A stretch of DNA of 64,000 nt from Aporrectodea caliginosa (GCA_020284085.1 JACEVL010000018.1:2656001-2720000), one strand, 5' to 3'. Positions 1 through 46,720 are shown, counted from the stretch's first letter. Program-made: numbers and translations. Notes: generated from the letters alone by a model not told the origin.

Positions 1-1679
1 TCAAACACGAAAACGCGTTAGCACACATCCGCCATGTTGGATGACCATGTCGAACAACGACAAAATGCCGGCACAAATCAAATCAAGCACATAATTTTTT
101 ACCAAAGCGCTGAACAAAACCACAACCCATTTTCAAATATAACTGTCGATGCTGGTGTGCATTTTACCTGCTTAGCCCTTGCCAGGGCGTCCGCAAAAGC
201 GGGGTTTGCCACGCCAGATCCACCATTCTTTGCCTCCATCTTCTACAATTTCGAAAGGCCAAGATCTCGCGAGAAAACGAGCAAGAGTGAATAATGGTAC
301 GCCAGAACAGACACTTTTGTTCTCTGAACTATGACTATTGATTTGACGATAAATTTATGCTACACGTTTAAGCGCGAGGGAATCGTTTACATTTTACAAC
401 GAACATTTTAATAAATTAAAGATAGTTATACACAAATCATTCTGGATTTCGCGTTTACCTTGGCTGATTGTTGAAAATCCGATAATGAAACTTTATATAG
501 GAAGCCAGAGATCACTATTGCAGCTGGTAGGCTATGGTGAAAAGTTCACTGTGGACTTTGATCAGATTTTGTAGAGATCTGTACGAAAATACGATACTTA
601 GGGCCTACCATATGTCCCGCGTAAACTTAGGCTCAACTTGCCATGTTAATATGAGGTCGATTCTTGGGAAGAAAAATCCCTGAATTATAATAACTAACCA
701 TCGATCATAACTTAAATGACTTTCACGAGAAATGTCGAAATTTCAAGTGTAGGCCTACGGGAGTCGCTTTTAAAACGAAACAATTTAATAAATTGAAGAA
801 AGTTATACACGAATCAGGCAGAATTTCTTTTTCATCTTGACTGATTGCCGAAAAATCTCAGAATGAAAATTAGGCCTACCATAATTAAGAAGCCTGCAAT
901 CGCCATGCAACTGGTAGGGCCTAGGCCTATGAACAAACGTCACACCACTGTCTTGTTGAATTGCTGGTAGGCCTTCACTGACAACCACTCCATCAGATCG
1001 TGGTCTTGTCAGGTCTGGAGCACAGTGAAAACATTTTCAGTAAGAGGCGCCATATAAATGTGTACGTATAAATACTATAGCGATATGCTTCGTCACTAGG
1101 CCTACGTGATCAAATCGAAAGTTTATCAGCTTCTGTGATGAAGTAGGCGTATACGTACTGCGTGCGAGCTGCTTTCGGATGCAGAAGAGGAGGCGGTCCT
1201 GCGATTCGAGGACAACGCAGAAACTAGAATAATATTGCTGGGAAACATATCTAAAGAAGAGTTGTCTTTAGCCTACGAGTGTGACTCTCACATAGGCTAC
1301 AGTACCGCAATTCATACTCCTTTATCGGAAACTAGTTGTAAAGGCTCCTAATATTTTAGTTAAATTTTCCCCCAAACCATTGTAAGCCTACATAGGCTAC
1401 GTAACTTAATTAAGTAGCATAGGCCTATATGTGAAAGTCCATGACAATTAAGGTATAGAGTCACCCGGTGATCAGCCTCCTTTAACTTTAATAACTTCTT
1501 GATAAATATTCTGCTCATATATATAGTTAAGCCTTGTTTCTCTAATCTAATGTAATCCAATCTAATAACTTCTATAGCGCCGTAATAATAATAATGCGCA
1601 ACGTAACAGTGGTTCACCAATGTTTGTCTGCAATCCAGTCAATTCCAGGAACGGGAAGTCAGTCCAACGAGACATAGAA

Positions 1680-1680
<1 letters not shown>
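1..1680. other. Non-coding 3' flank with clustered TAGGCCTA motifs
   Basis: No supported gene. The palindromic octamer TAGGCCTA or close forms (GTAGGCCTAC, TAGGGCCTAG, ATAGGCTAC) recur roughly ten times between 600 and 1440. Two similar sentences, GAAAATGTTATACACRAATCA-like at 410-440 and 785-815, show an internal duplication. Confidence 0.5.
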
Positions 1681-1945
<265 letters not shown>

Positions 1946-2054
1946 GACTGCCAACAGGATTTAATTATCGGTTCTGATGCCCCAGCCTCTCAAGGCCATC
2001 TTAAGACTTATTTTTAAGCGTCTGATCATGATACCTGACCATGCAAAACATCTA

Positions 2055-2635
<581 letters not shown>

Positions 2636-2849
2636 AGAGAAACCACGTTCCAATCATAACAATTTTATTATACATAACATTGAAAATTTCTCAAGAAGTA
2701 AACATTTACAAAAGTAATCATCTCTCTGGTAACACACGTAAACAAACGGTGCGTAATCATTGTGTAATCGTTCGTGTAATTAAGATTTACAAGCATTACA
2801 ACATCGTCGACAATCAAGACCGTAAAGATATTCGGGAAGTATATGCTAA

Positions 2850-3010
2850 ATCATGACAATCATACATAATTATGATAATCATATGCATAATTATGATAAT
2901 TATATGCATAATCACGACAGGTATATACTTAATTACAATCATAATCTTAATTATATGCATAATTATGATAATTTACGCATATTCATGATGCTTATATGCA
3001 CAGTTATGAC
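2850..3010. repeat. Degenerate AT-rich tandem repeat
   Basis: The phrase CATATGCATAATTATGATAA is repeated about six times with drift. No gene seen in 2640-3240. Confidence 0.6.
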
Positions 3011-3240
3011 AATATCAACGTTTTCTGAGTAGACAGATTCTGTGGCGCATTTATTTCAGTTGTATTTATATTCCACTAGAATTCAAACATATTTCAAGCT
3101 GAGCTGCGAGAATAGATTAAATATATACAGAATAAAACAAATAAATATATAAATAAATGAGAATAAGGTAAATGATTTGAGAAGTTTTTGAGAGGCTCTT
3201 TGAAGGAACTCAGAGACTATCATTATCATTATTATAATTG

Positions 3241-3316
3241 TTATCATCACCATCATCATCATCATCACCATCACCATCACCATCACCATCACCATCACCA
3301 TCACCATCACCATCAC

Positions 3317-3354
<38 letters not shown>
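3241..3354. repeat. (CAT/CAC)n trinucleotide repeat
   Basis: ATC triplets with a central block of ATCACC hexamers. Poly-His or poly-Met/Val frames are artefacts. Confidence 0.95.
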
Positions 3355-3687
3355 GGTCAGAGCCTACCTCCTTGACAATAGTCAATGCGCTATCTAAATA
3401 TGGTTATTCATTGTTCTACCACAATTAGTTAAGTGACCTAGTTAAGTGTTGTTAGTTAAGCTAGGTATTCTCATTGTGTATACTCGACCGTCATCCCTCT
3501 GCTAACATGGTAAACGGGTATCCCTAACTTAACGGGACTTCAGTCCCTTCTGGGAACCCGATTGTTTCCCTCAAACGTTAATAAGATAATCATGTGATCT
3601 GTCTATTTTAAATCTCCAAACTTATGCTCGGTGATTACTGATTATTCTGGATCACTACTTGTAAACTATTTTCCGGAAACAATAAAA

Positions 3688-3753
3688 GGATTGATTGATT
3701 GATTGATTGATCATCATCATCATCATCATCATCACCATCACCATCACCATCAC

Positions 3754-3809
<56 letters not shown>

Positions 3810-3832
3810 CCACCACCACTACCACCATCATT
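3688..3832. repeat. (GATT)n followed by (ATC/ACC)n
   Basis: GATT copies at 3690-3711 run directly into ATC/ACC triplets. The preceding 3360-3688 and the following 3840-4300 hold no recognisable gene. Confidence 0.95.
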
Positions 3833-4301
3833 TCTCTTCTGTTTAACACGAGGTAAACATAATCCATCAGGTGATAAAAATTTGTCCGGAGGCAGTTAAT
3901 ACTGACACTTCCGACGTCCTCTTATCCACAGCCATTGCCAAGTAGCTGAAGCTAAGGCGACAGGCGTCGACGGTGTTAAGACGCTGAATTATTAGTGAGA
4001 GGCGTTGAAACAGGTCGCGTTGGGTTCTCTCGCATCGTCAGAATTGCGCGTAAATCCGTAATGAGCGCTGGACGACCAGTGTTATTAATGGGGCCGAGGG
4101 TCCACAAGACTAAAAGAACGAAGAGAGACATTACGTAGCTGAAACCAGGGCTGAGTGGGCATGCACAGACATGTCGGTCATTTTTATTAAAGAAGGTTCC
4201 AAGACATAGGCGGACAGTAGGTGCAAATGGTGTGTGTGCTGTTCTAATGTCCGCATCAAGTATCAAACCATAAGCCGATATTATAACACTATTTTATTAA
4301 T

Positions 4302-4302
<1 letters not shown>

Positions 4303-4398
<96 letters not shown>

Positions 4399-4408
4399 AG
4401 CATGCATT

Positions 4409-4493
<85 letters not shown>

Positions 4494-4498
4494 AGCAT
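4303..4498. repeat. Duplicated (ATC)n tract with AAGCATGCATTA spacer
   Basis: Two long ATC tracts (about 4303-4397 and 4409-4492) are each followed by AAGCATGCATTA, so the tract and its boundary were duplicated together. Confidence 0.9.
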
Positions 4499-4514
4499 GC
4501 ATTATTATGTGCCA

Positions 4515-4680
4515 CTCTCTAAGGAGCAAGCATCAGTCAATAGTGCTGAGAAGTTGCGAGTGAAGGACTTGCTCAAGGTCCATACACAGTAACCGTCTCA
4601 GGGGAGGAGGATCGAACCCGCCGTTTTCACCCCCTGTAGCTAAGGGGTCTTCATTTGCCCCCAACTCATAACATGAGAAT
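4515..4680 (-). repeat. tRNA-like SINE fragment
   Basis: Shares AAGCATCAGTCRATRG and GAGTGAAGGACTTGCTCAA with a second copy at 34128-34215. On the minus strand it has an A-box-like TTAGCTACAGGGG and a B-box-like GGGTTCGATCC, consistent with a tRNA-derived SINE. No tRNA fold was verified. Confidence 0.45.
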
Positions 4681-4719
4681 ACCCACCAGATCAAAAAGCA
4701 GAGGAACAGATGCACTCTA

Positions 4720-5960
4720 ACCCAGTGCAAATGCACTTCTAAACCAGTGCAAATGCACTTTTAAACCAGTGCAACTGTACTTTAAAATCCAGTGCAAATG
4801 CACTTTAACACTTTAACAAAGAGCTGCATTGGTTTCCCAGGCGCTTTTAGTACACTCTTGTCACTAGAGTGTCAAACCCAGTGCACATGCATTTCAAAAC
4901 CCAAACAAGGTGTACTTGTAAGAAGTACAGAAACTCTTTCGAGTACAGTGCAAATGCATTTTAAAAAATTGTGTTAAGAACAAATCAAGACCTTGCAGTG
5001 CAAAAATCAGAGAAAAACTAGCTTTAAGAAAAATCAACAGCTCGAAGTGAAACGGACAGTAAACAAAAACCTGTTGACAAAGAAACACAACACGAAGAAC
5101 TGGAGTTTGAACCCTACTCTGCTCGCTATGGGTGTCGTTGTTTACCTCTCAGATAATTAGATCAATGCCCACATAAAGGGTGCAGAGCTGAATGGGGTTG
5201 CTAAGAACAGGGTTGCAATGATGATGTAAAAATAATCCCTCTGACTGCTCTCTCTCTCTCTCTGTTACACGAGAACTAACTACTTGTTGTGCTAGATAAG
5301 GCGCTTCAGAAGTTATCAGAGCACCTGCTTGCATGGACAGATTCATCATAGTGGTTTGGCACAGTCCAATTCTGTAGTTACGGCAATTGTCAACACACAG
5401 ACATTAGTTAATGAAGATCGCCATTCGTCTGTAAAAATTCGCCTGGTTACAGATTCGTCGTGATGGTGGGGTGGGGGATGGGTGGGGTGAAGTAACGGGG
5501 AGAGAAGAGATTCACACGTGGACGGGACAAGAACACAGAGGAGTTGCCCCACAACCCCACTAGACACATGCCATCTCGCTGGTGGTAATGTACCCATTAG
5601 GCTAATGTACATGCACTGTAACCCAGTGCAAATGCACTTTTAAACCCAGTGCAACCGCATTTAAAACCCAAACAAGATGTACTTGCAAGCCAGATGCAGA
5701 AGCACTTTTAAGTGAAATTAAAGATTCAAGTGAATTTCTAGACCCAAAGCAGATGTATTTTCAAACCCAGTGCAGATGCACTTGTAGGTCCAGTGCATAT
5801 GCACTCATAAGCCCAGTGAATAAGAACTTTCAGGCCCAATTTAAAAGCACTTTCACACCCAGTATAGGTGTACCATCACTGAAAAACCACCCAGTGCGGA
5901 TGTACCAATAGAATATAGTACAAATGCACCACATAGTCTAATGCATTGGTACCAAACAGC
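4720..5960. repeat. Degenerate ~24-bp repeat, consensus CCAGTGCAAATGCACTTTTA
   Basis: Scattered copies at 4720-4960 and a denser run at 5610-5935. Each contains the imperfect palindrome AGTGCANNTGCACT. It grades into the 20-bp array at 5961. 5100-5600 shows nothing else apart from a short CTCT run at 5250. Confidence 0.75.
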
Positions 5961-6262
5961 ACTTGGTCCAGTGCATGTGTACTTGGTCCAGTGCAGATGC
6001 ACTTGGTCCAGGGAAGGTGCACTTGGTCCAGTGCAGGTGCACTTGGTCCAATGCAGATGTATTTGGTCCAGGGCAGGTGCACTTGGTCCAGTGCAGATGT
6101 ACTTGGTCCAGTGCAGATATACTTGGTCCAGTGCAGATGCATTTGGTCCAGGGCAGGTGCACTTGGTCCAGTGCAGATGTACTTGGTCCAGTGCAGATAT
6201 ACTTGGTCCAGTGCAGATGCACTTGGTCCGGTGCAGCTGCACCTGGTCAAGTGCAGGTGCAC
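5961..6262. repeat. 20-bp minisatellite, about 15 copies, next to the stomatin stop codon
   Basis: Unit ACTTGGTCCAGTGCAGATGC, in exact 20-bp register through the array. It lies 70 bp past the stop codon (minus direction), so it is probably transcribed as 3' UTR. Confidence 0.95.
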
Positions 6263-6333
6263 TCGCCGGTCCAGAGAAGTGATCCAGGGTCCGAGGGAGG
6301 TCGAGGGGTCGGGGGGGGGGGGGAGCGCGGGAG

Positions 6334-39832
<33,499 letters not shown>

Positions 39833-40780
39833 CTTGCAGAAGAAAACACAAGACAAAAGACACTAGCACAGATATTTCAGTACAGCAGACGTACCTTCTA
39901 AAATAACGGTTCAACTTTCGCTCAATTGGGGAGCGGTTTGGGGGTAATTGTAACACTCTGGCACGAAGAGCAGAAGATCAGCACGGACGAGGGAACGCTT
40001 TCGGCAACCTTCCCAAAGGTCGACTCAACCTTTCATTCGCCAAATGGCTTTAGTAAATGAGCAGTCGGACGTGATAGGCGCGTTGAAAGGCTGCCAAACA
40101 GTGAACTTCGACTCCGGTAATAACTTGTGATCATCCGTTCATACTATGAATTGTAATCAAACTGTGTACTTGTCAGTTTGAAATCATAAACGATGATATA
40201 GACTTATAAAAAAACCACGCTCTGGGCAATGGGTTCGCTATCGTAATCGTATAGGCTAAGTCAAACTTTCTAAAGCGTTACTCTTCAGATAAGCGCAGGG
40301 CACCAGCTTATTCACGAGCGCTGCAGTTGCGATGCACGATGATGGTCTCAGGTGACACAGAGGCTGCTGAAAACAGACGCTATCAAGAGCAATGGCAATT
40401 CGGTGATATCGGCGTTATATCTTTAAAACATATACGGCGGCCAAATGTAATGGCTAAAGAGCAGTCAGCCGTTTGCTTGCAAATGCCTCGTCTCGCTGTG
40501 AGTCTGTTTCTGTGCTGTTTGTCAAGTCAACCGCGTGGAATTTTCCTTTTGAATTATTTTAATAATAACTATACAATCATCACCGCATGGCAACAGACAC
40601 GTGGTTGGTGACAACTAAAAGCTAACCGTCCGGTATTTCCACGTGCTTCTCCTGTACGCCTTCATAAGTGCACTATAAAGATTACATCGACACTACATCT
40701 GTTGCCAAGAATATCGCAGATGCAGTCACATCGGGCAGCATAATTCGAATATATTATCTAGACTTTGCATCATCTGCTAA

Positions 40781-40941
40781 CAGTGGCGGCGCCACGGGGG
40801 ATAGGGGAGGCTTAGCCCCCCTAACTGCGGCTAAGCCCCCCCCCAAAAGTGGGAAATCACTGCAAATCACAGGGAGGAGGGGACAAAAGGGAATGGCTTG
40901 GAGCTTTAGCCCCCAAACCTGAAATCCTGGCGCCTCCACTG
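40781..40941. mobile_element. hAT-type MITE, 161 bp
   Basis: CAGTGGCGGCGCCACGGGGG to GGCGCCTCCACTG. Flanks TCTGCTAA and TCGGCTAA match at 7 of 8 bases. The interior CTTAGCCCCCCTAACTGCGG is shared with 63269. Confidence 0.85.
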
Positions 40942-41362
40942 TCGGCTAAACCAGTGAACTCGCCATTCTTCGAAAAGTTGACCATCTTGAAGTGTCAGAA
41001 GCGCTCAGACTCAGAGTATACCTGCTAATATATTCAGCGCTCGTGAATAAGCTGGTGCCCTGCGCTTGGCTTTCGAGTGGCGCTTTAGAAGTTAGGAGAT
41101 TACGATTATGAATAGCTGACGGCAGACGGCTATTGGCATCTGTGGGTTTGTCCTATAGTTCAACGACAGTAACATTTACATCCACTGTCTATTTTGTAAA
41201 ATGGGAGCGTATGACTTGCTTTAGTAAACGGGTATACTTATTTAATTACGAGTGACATAACCCTGCTGTAGATAAAATAGAAAAATAAAATAAGAAGAAG
41301 CCAGTGTAGAAACAGAAACAGAGGGCTAAAGACAGATAGTGAAGAGGAAAAAAGAAAAAAAG

Positions 41363-41771
41363 ACGTCCATTAATTATGTCAACAAAATAGGGGGGGAGGG
41401 GGTTTGGAAAAGTTTGACAGTTGTTGACGTCAAGAAATTTTTCTCCAATAAATCAACAAAGACCCTTCCAAATGGTAGCGAAAACATTAAGAAATGCTAA
41501 AAATGTATAAAGTGCTTAATGTTTAATACTACTAAAAAGCTGGTAATAAACTAAACTCATATATTTTGAAATTCAAGATTGCATTTTTTAGTGTAAAAAA
41601 TTTAAAAAAAAAAAAATTCTACATGTATTGAGCCATTTTGTTTCTTTTTGTGGGGGGAGGTTCTGGGATTGTTGACATAATTGTTTAGGGGTCCGTCAAT
41701 GTTTGACAGTTGTTGACAAGGGGAGGGGGTCAAAAACTGCCTAAAATTTGTTGACATAATTAATGGACGAC
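41363..41771. mobile_element. Second copy of the TTAA MITE, ends eroded
   Basis: GTCCATTAATTATGTCAACA at the left and its inverse at the right. The interior matches 10514-10964. The outer GGGG and TTAA are lost. Confidence 0.82.
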
Positions 41772-42034
41772 TACAGAGCAGATAGGGTAAGGACCAGAGG
41801 AAAAAGAGAAAGAGGAAAAGACGAGGTAAGAGGAAAAGGGGAATTATGGGGCCAAAGGAGTAAAGAGGAAGCCGAGAAGAAACAGAAGAGATCATGCGAG
41901 AAATGAAGAGACCAGAGGAGTAAGGAGAGACGGTTTCAATTTCGGATGAAAGGGACAACAGGGTCTTTTGTCTTTAACAAGAAGCCCGGATGGTGATCGT
42001 CGGTGTTTGCCCAAGCCAACACTCATTCTCTCCA

Positions 42035-44345
42035 TTTCCTTCCTGCCTCCTCCTCCTCCTCCTCTTCATCTTCTTACTACTCCTCCTCCTCCTCTTCCTC
42101 CTATTCTTCCTCCTCCTAGCTCTCCTCCTCTTCTTACTCTTCCACTTCATCCTCTCCTTCGCTTCTTCCTCTTCCAACACTCATTCTCTCCATCGCCTTT
42201 CAGCTGCTGTTGCACCTCCTCCTCTTCCTCCTCCTCATCTTCTATAAACTTCTCTGCTTCGTTCTATTCTACCTCCTCCTAGCTCTCCTCCACCTCCTCC
42301 TCTTCCACCTCTCCCTCCCCTTCTCCTCTTCTTCCTCCCCTTCTCCCTCTTCCATCTCTTCCCCTCTTCTTCCTCCTTTTTTTCTTATCAGTGCAATTCA
42401 TTTTCCAGAAGCACCAATCAATTTCCCCCTTTATTTACTTGGCTGCTGCCTTATCGTCGCCAGTCTTCATCATCATCGTCATCGTCGTCGTCATATCTTC
42501 ATCGTTTTCCTTTCATGCTCCTAGCTCTTCCTCTATCTTCCCTTATGGCTGTTCCTCTCTTGGTCCTATATATACTCTCGCATTCTTTTGCACGTTCTGT
42601 TTTTAAATCTTTTTGTTCTAGTTCTTATCTTCCTCGTTCTTCTGGTTTTTGTTCTTATCTTCCTCCTTCTTCTTGTACTTTTTTCATCCTGCTTACTGTT
42701 TTGTTGTTGTTGTTGTTGTTGATTCTGGTGCTGTTCCACTCCTTCTCCTCCTTCTCTTCGTCTTCCACCTACTCCTCTTCATTCTCTTTATCCTACTCTT
42801 CCTCCTCCTCTCCTCTTCCTCCTCCTATTCCTCTTCTTATTCCTACTACTTCGTCTTTCTTTTATTCCTCCTCCTCCCCTTCTTCCTCCTCCTCCTCCTC
42901 CTCTTCCTCCATATCATCCTCTATCTCCTACTCCATCTCCTCCTCCTCCACTCCTTCCTCCATCTCCTCCTCCTCTTCTTCCTCCTCCTCTCCACCACCA
43001 CCTCCTCCTCCTAATACTCTTATTCCTCGTCCTCACTTCGTCCGGCTGCGCCTGATCTTTCGTTGCTATGGTGCCATTGGGATGCAATTAATGTCGGTCG
43101 CTGATCACTTGCACCGGAGGCTGAGCCTGCTGCTGCTGCTGCTGCTGCTGCTGGAGCCGCTGCTGCTGATGCGGCCGCTTCTTGGTCGCGCGATGGTCAG
43201 GGATGGACGCAGCCCTCCTCCTCCTCACTTCTTCCTCCTTCTCCTCCTTCTCCTCATCTTCTCTTCTTCCGTCTCTTCCTCTTCCTCCTACTCATGTTCG
43301 TCTCCCTTTCTTCTTCTTCCTCTTCCTCCTGTTCCTCCTCCTCCTGTTCTTCCACCTCCTTTACTTATTCCTGCTCTTCCTCATCGTCTTTGTTTTTCTT
43401 CGTCTTCCTCCTCAACCTCTTCTTCTTCCTCCTCCATTTCCTGCTCCTTGTCCTCCTCACCTTCTTCCTCCTCCTCTTTCTTCTCCTGTTCTTCCACCTC
43501 CTTTACTTATTCCTGCTCTTCCTCATCGTCTTTGTTTTTCTTCGTCTTCCTCCTCAACCTCTTCTTCTTCCTCCTCCATTTCCTGCTCCTTGTCCTCCTC
43601 ACCTTCTTCCTCCTCCTCTTTCTTCTCCTGTTCTTCCTCCTCCTTTACTTGTTCCTGCTCTAACTTCGTCTTCTTGTGGTTCTTCTTCTCCCTCCTCTGT
43701 TTTCTCCTCCTCCTCCTCGTCCTCCTTATCCTCTTCTTCCTCCTCTTTCTTCTCCTGTTCATCCTCCTCCACCTCTTCTTCTCCCTCCTCCATTTCCTCC
43801 TCCTCCTCCTCGTCCTCCATATCTTCTTCCTACTCCTCTTTCTTCTCCTGTTCTTTCTCCTCCACCTCTTCTCCCTCCTCTGTTTCCTCCTCCATATCTT
43901 CTTCCTCCTCCTCTTTCTTCTCCTGTTCTTCCTCCTCCACCTCTTCTTCTCCCTCCTCTGTTTCCTCCTCCATATCTTCTTCCTCCTCCTCTTTCTTCTC
44001 CTGTTCTTCCTCCTCCACCGCCTCTTCTCCCTCCTCTGTTTCCTCCTCCATATCTTCTTCCTCCTCCTCTTTCTTCTCCTGTTCTTCCTCCTCCACCGCC
44101 TCTTCTCCCTCCTCTGTTTCCTCCTCCATATCTTCTTCCTCCTCCTCTTTCTTCTCCTGTTCTTCCTCCTCCACCGCCTCTTCTCCCTCCTCTGTTTCCT
44201 CCTCCATATCTTCTTCCTCCTCCTCTTTCTTCTCCTGTTCTTCCTCCTCCACCGCTTCTTCTCCCTCCTCTGTTTCCTCCTCCATATCTTCTTCCTCCTC
44301 CTCTTTCTTCTCCCGTTCTTCCTCCTCCTCCACAGTCGCCATCTC
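42035..44345. repeat. 2.3-kb polypyrimidine (CCT/TCT) block with 78-bp internal repeats
   Basis: CTC/TTC triplets dominate, with a short unique island at 43030-43200. At 43803-44330 a 78-bp (26-codon) unit containing GTTTCCTCCTCCATATCTTC repeats six to seven times (landmark at 43881, 43959, 44037, 44115). All frames stay open for hundreds of codons, acidic or basic on the minus strand and Ser/Leu/Pro on the plus. No splice or homology support, so it is not called as a gene. Confidence 0.9.
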
Positions 44346-44554
44346 TTCAGAACACGTCCAGCCAGCGCTGACAAACTGCTCCAATCAACATCCGTATTCT
44401 GTCGTTGCTAGCCCTCACCTTCCTCCTCCCTCTCAAGCATCGCATCTCCTCTTCATGTCAGACCCATGCATCCACTGCATGCTGTAAATTCCCCCGATAC
44501 GCGCCAAATGTACATCTGCCCCCGGCCACTTCAAGATGACACGCAAGTCTCGTC

Positions 44555-45025
44555 ATTGTGACCGCGTCCGTCTCTCTGTCACAGTCCATATCTCTGCCTG
44601 TCCGTCCTTCCGTATGTCTGCGTATTTCTGCTTCTCCTTCTCTGTTTGTCTGTCTGTCCGTCTCTCTTCGACTGTCTGTCTGTTTCGATCTGTTTCTCTG
44701 CCTGCCAGTCGCTCTGACTGTCTCTTTGCCCGCCCCTATCTGTCTCTTTGCCCGCCCCTATCTGTCTCTTTGCCCGCCCCTATCTCCGTGTGTGTCGGTG
44801 TGCCTGGCTGCTTCTTTCTGCCTTCATCGGCTTCTCCTATCATGCCTTTCTACTACCCTCTAATTCCTGCATTTCGCTCGCTTAATTCTGGTCAATTTCT
44901 AAAAAAAATTCTATGCAGTTTGCTTGCCGTCCGTCTATTTGTCTGTTTGTGTCGCTATCTCTGTCCGTTTGTCTGTGTGTGTGTCTGTCTGTTTTTGTCG
45001 CTTTCTGTCTGTCTGCCTGCTTTCA
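44555..45025. repeat. Degenerate TCTG/TCTC repeats
   Basis: Includes three exact copies of CTGTCTCTTTGCCCGCCCCT-type 24-bp text at about 44708-44785. Confidence 0.8.
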
Positions 45026-45442
45026 TTGCCAAATGCCCTTTTTAGTCTTAAAAATAGCTGCTACAGTATTTGCACTGTCGTAAATTGTGCATCTTCAATA
45101 AAAATGAGCACGCATATAAAAGATACAAAGGTGTATACGTCACGCCGGGTCATCGTGTTGCTTGGCAACGGCAAACATGGCAGATCAAATGTTTCGGCAA
45201 CAGATACAATGGATACAACAATTTCGGTAAAAATAGAAAGAGGAAACATACACTGTGCGAGGGATGATCAAAAAGTAATGAGAAACACAACTGTTATGGA
45301 AGTGTTCTTTCATATAACAGTTATTTTTCTGCTCAATAGTTTGCTTTCCTTAGAACAGCAAATGAGAAAAAAATAAAGTGATCTGTGAGACAGTGACGTC
45401 ATACTGGGTGCTAAGCAACACGCTGTTTGTCGTCTGCTATAT

Positions 45443-46720
45443 ATGAAAATGTCAACAATGGATAAAAACGAAAAACATGTTGTGATTAAAATATTTGCTT
45501 ATGAAATTAAGGATCGACACCTCATAATATTTCAAATGCAATGCGGTAAGTTTTATGTGATGATGCCCTTTTACGGGCTACAATCTACAGATGGACTGCT
45601 GAATTCCAGCGGGACAGGCAGTCAACAAGAAGATGAACACTGTTCTGTTCTGTAATGTAATGTAAATCTTCGAAAATTTCTCAGCGCCCACAAAAACAAC
45701 GTCAGGAGACTAGGTTATTCACCGGTGCTATATGAAAACAAGTCCGCAATAGCTAGGATATACACGCTCTGTTCATTCCGATGCCAGGTCAAAATCCGGG
45801 GAGGTCAAGCCGAGGAACCGAGGGTTCTGGACGCCCTGTTGACACATGTAATGTCCAATCTGTCCAAGATTGGACATTACATTACTGAAAGATCGGCAAC
45901 TGAGTATAAGTTATGTAGCCAAGTGTGTGAAGTTATCATATGGACCACTCACCACATCATTACCGAAGTTTTGGGCTACAACAAGTTCTGTGCCCTTTGG
46001 GTGTCAAGAATGTTAAAGGCCAAAAACAAGCAAGTCCGACTGCAAACTTCCCACGATAATCTAGACGTCTACTGGGCAGTTTCTGTGCAGTTTCTCCGCA
46101 GATACGTGACTATGGATGAGACATGGGCTCACCACTTTGACCATGAGAACAAGCTATACAGGGTATACGCAGTGGAAGCATGCTACCTCACAGTCACCGG
46201 TTAAGTTTCGCAAGATTGCATCAGCCGAATAGGTTATAGCGTCGGTTTTTTGGGACAGTGATGGTGTTCTGATGATTGACTCGGAGCGAGAAAACAGTCA
46301 CAGGTGTTTACTAATACTGAATTAATCTTGAAACTGCGTGCAGCTATTAAGGAAAAACGTCGGGGAAAGTTGCGTCAATGCATGCGGCTTCATAGCGACA
46401 ACGCACCAGCCCCACGCATCCACTGTTGTCAAGGCCGCTATTCCTGAATGTGGATTCAAACTGCGGAGTCACCCGTCACATTCTTCAGACCAGGCCCCTC
46501 TGATTGTCACATGTTCAGAATTGGAAAGATTCACTCCATGTACATACTTGGGAAAGCGATAAAGATGTCATTCAGGTGTTTTGTAAATGAGTGGATTTAA
46601 TAGCTTGATGGAAAATTCTTCGTTGACGGTGTAAAGGACTTGAACATCGCTCGGAAAATGTGTTGCACTTGGCGGAGACCATGTTGAAAAACTGTAAAGC
46701 GATTTGGATTGAAGTCGTTT
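45443..46720 (+). pseudogene. Mariner transposase relic
   Basis: Ordered fragments: an N-terminal piece near 45563 reads DALLRATIYRWTAEFQRDRQ; LSKIGHYITERSATEY and VLGYNKFCALWVSRMLKAKN; the catalytic block VTMDETWAHHFDHENKL, with the first catalytic Asp kept; ASVFWDSDGVLMID; HSDNAPAPRIHC, where mariners have (L/H)DNAxxH; and SDQAPLI/PGPSDCHMFRI, matching the S-PDLAPSDYHLF region. Several stops and frameshifts make it inactive. The reading frame changes at least three times. Confidence 0.85.
45846..45882. repeat. Hairpin, 16-bp perfect stem, 5-bp loop
   Basis: ATGTAATGTCCAATCT, GTCCA, then the exact inverse. It lies inside the mariner relic and does not fit the transposase frame, so it is a local inverted duplication. 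Confidence 0.9.

Noticed and set aside
3976..4266. 96-codon minus-strand frame with a hydrophobic stretch
   Set aside because: No family resemblance, no splice context, and it overlaps unique sequence between microsatellites. Could be chance.
42515..44487. Open frames of 280-409 codons in the polypyrimidine block
   Set aside because: All six frames are affected by the C/T bias, the proteins are low-complexity in every frame, and no splice or family evidence supports one. Kept as a finding only because of the 78-bp in-frame unit.
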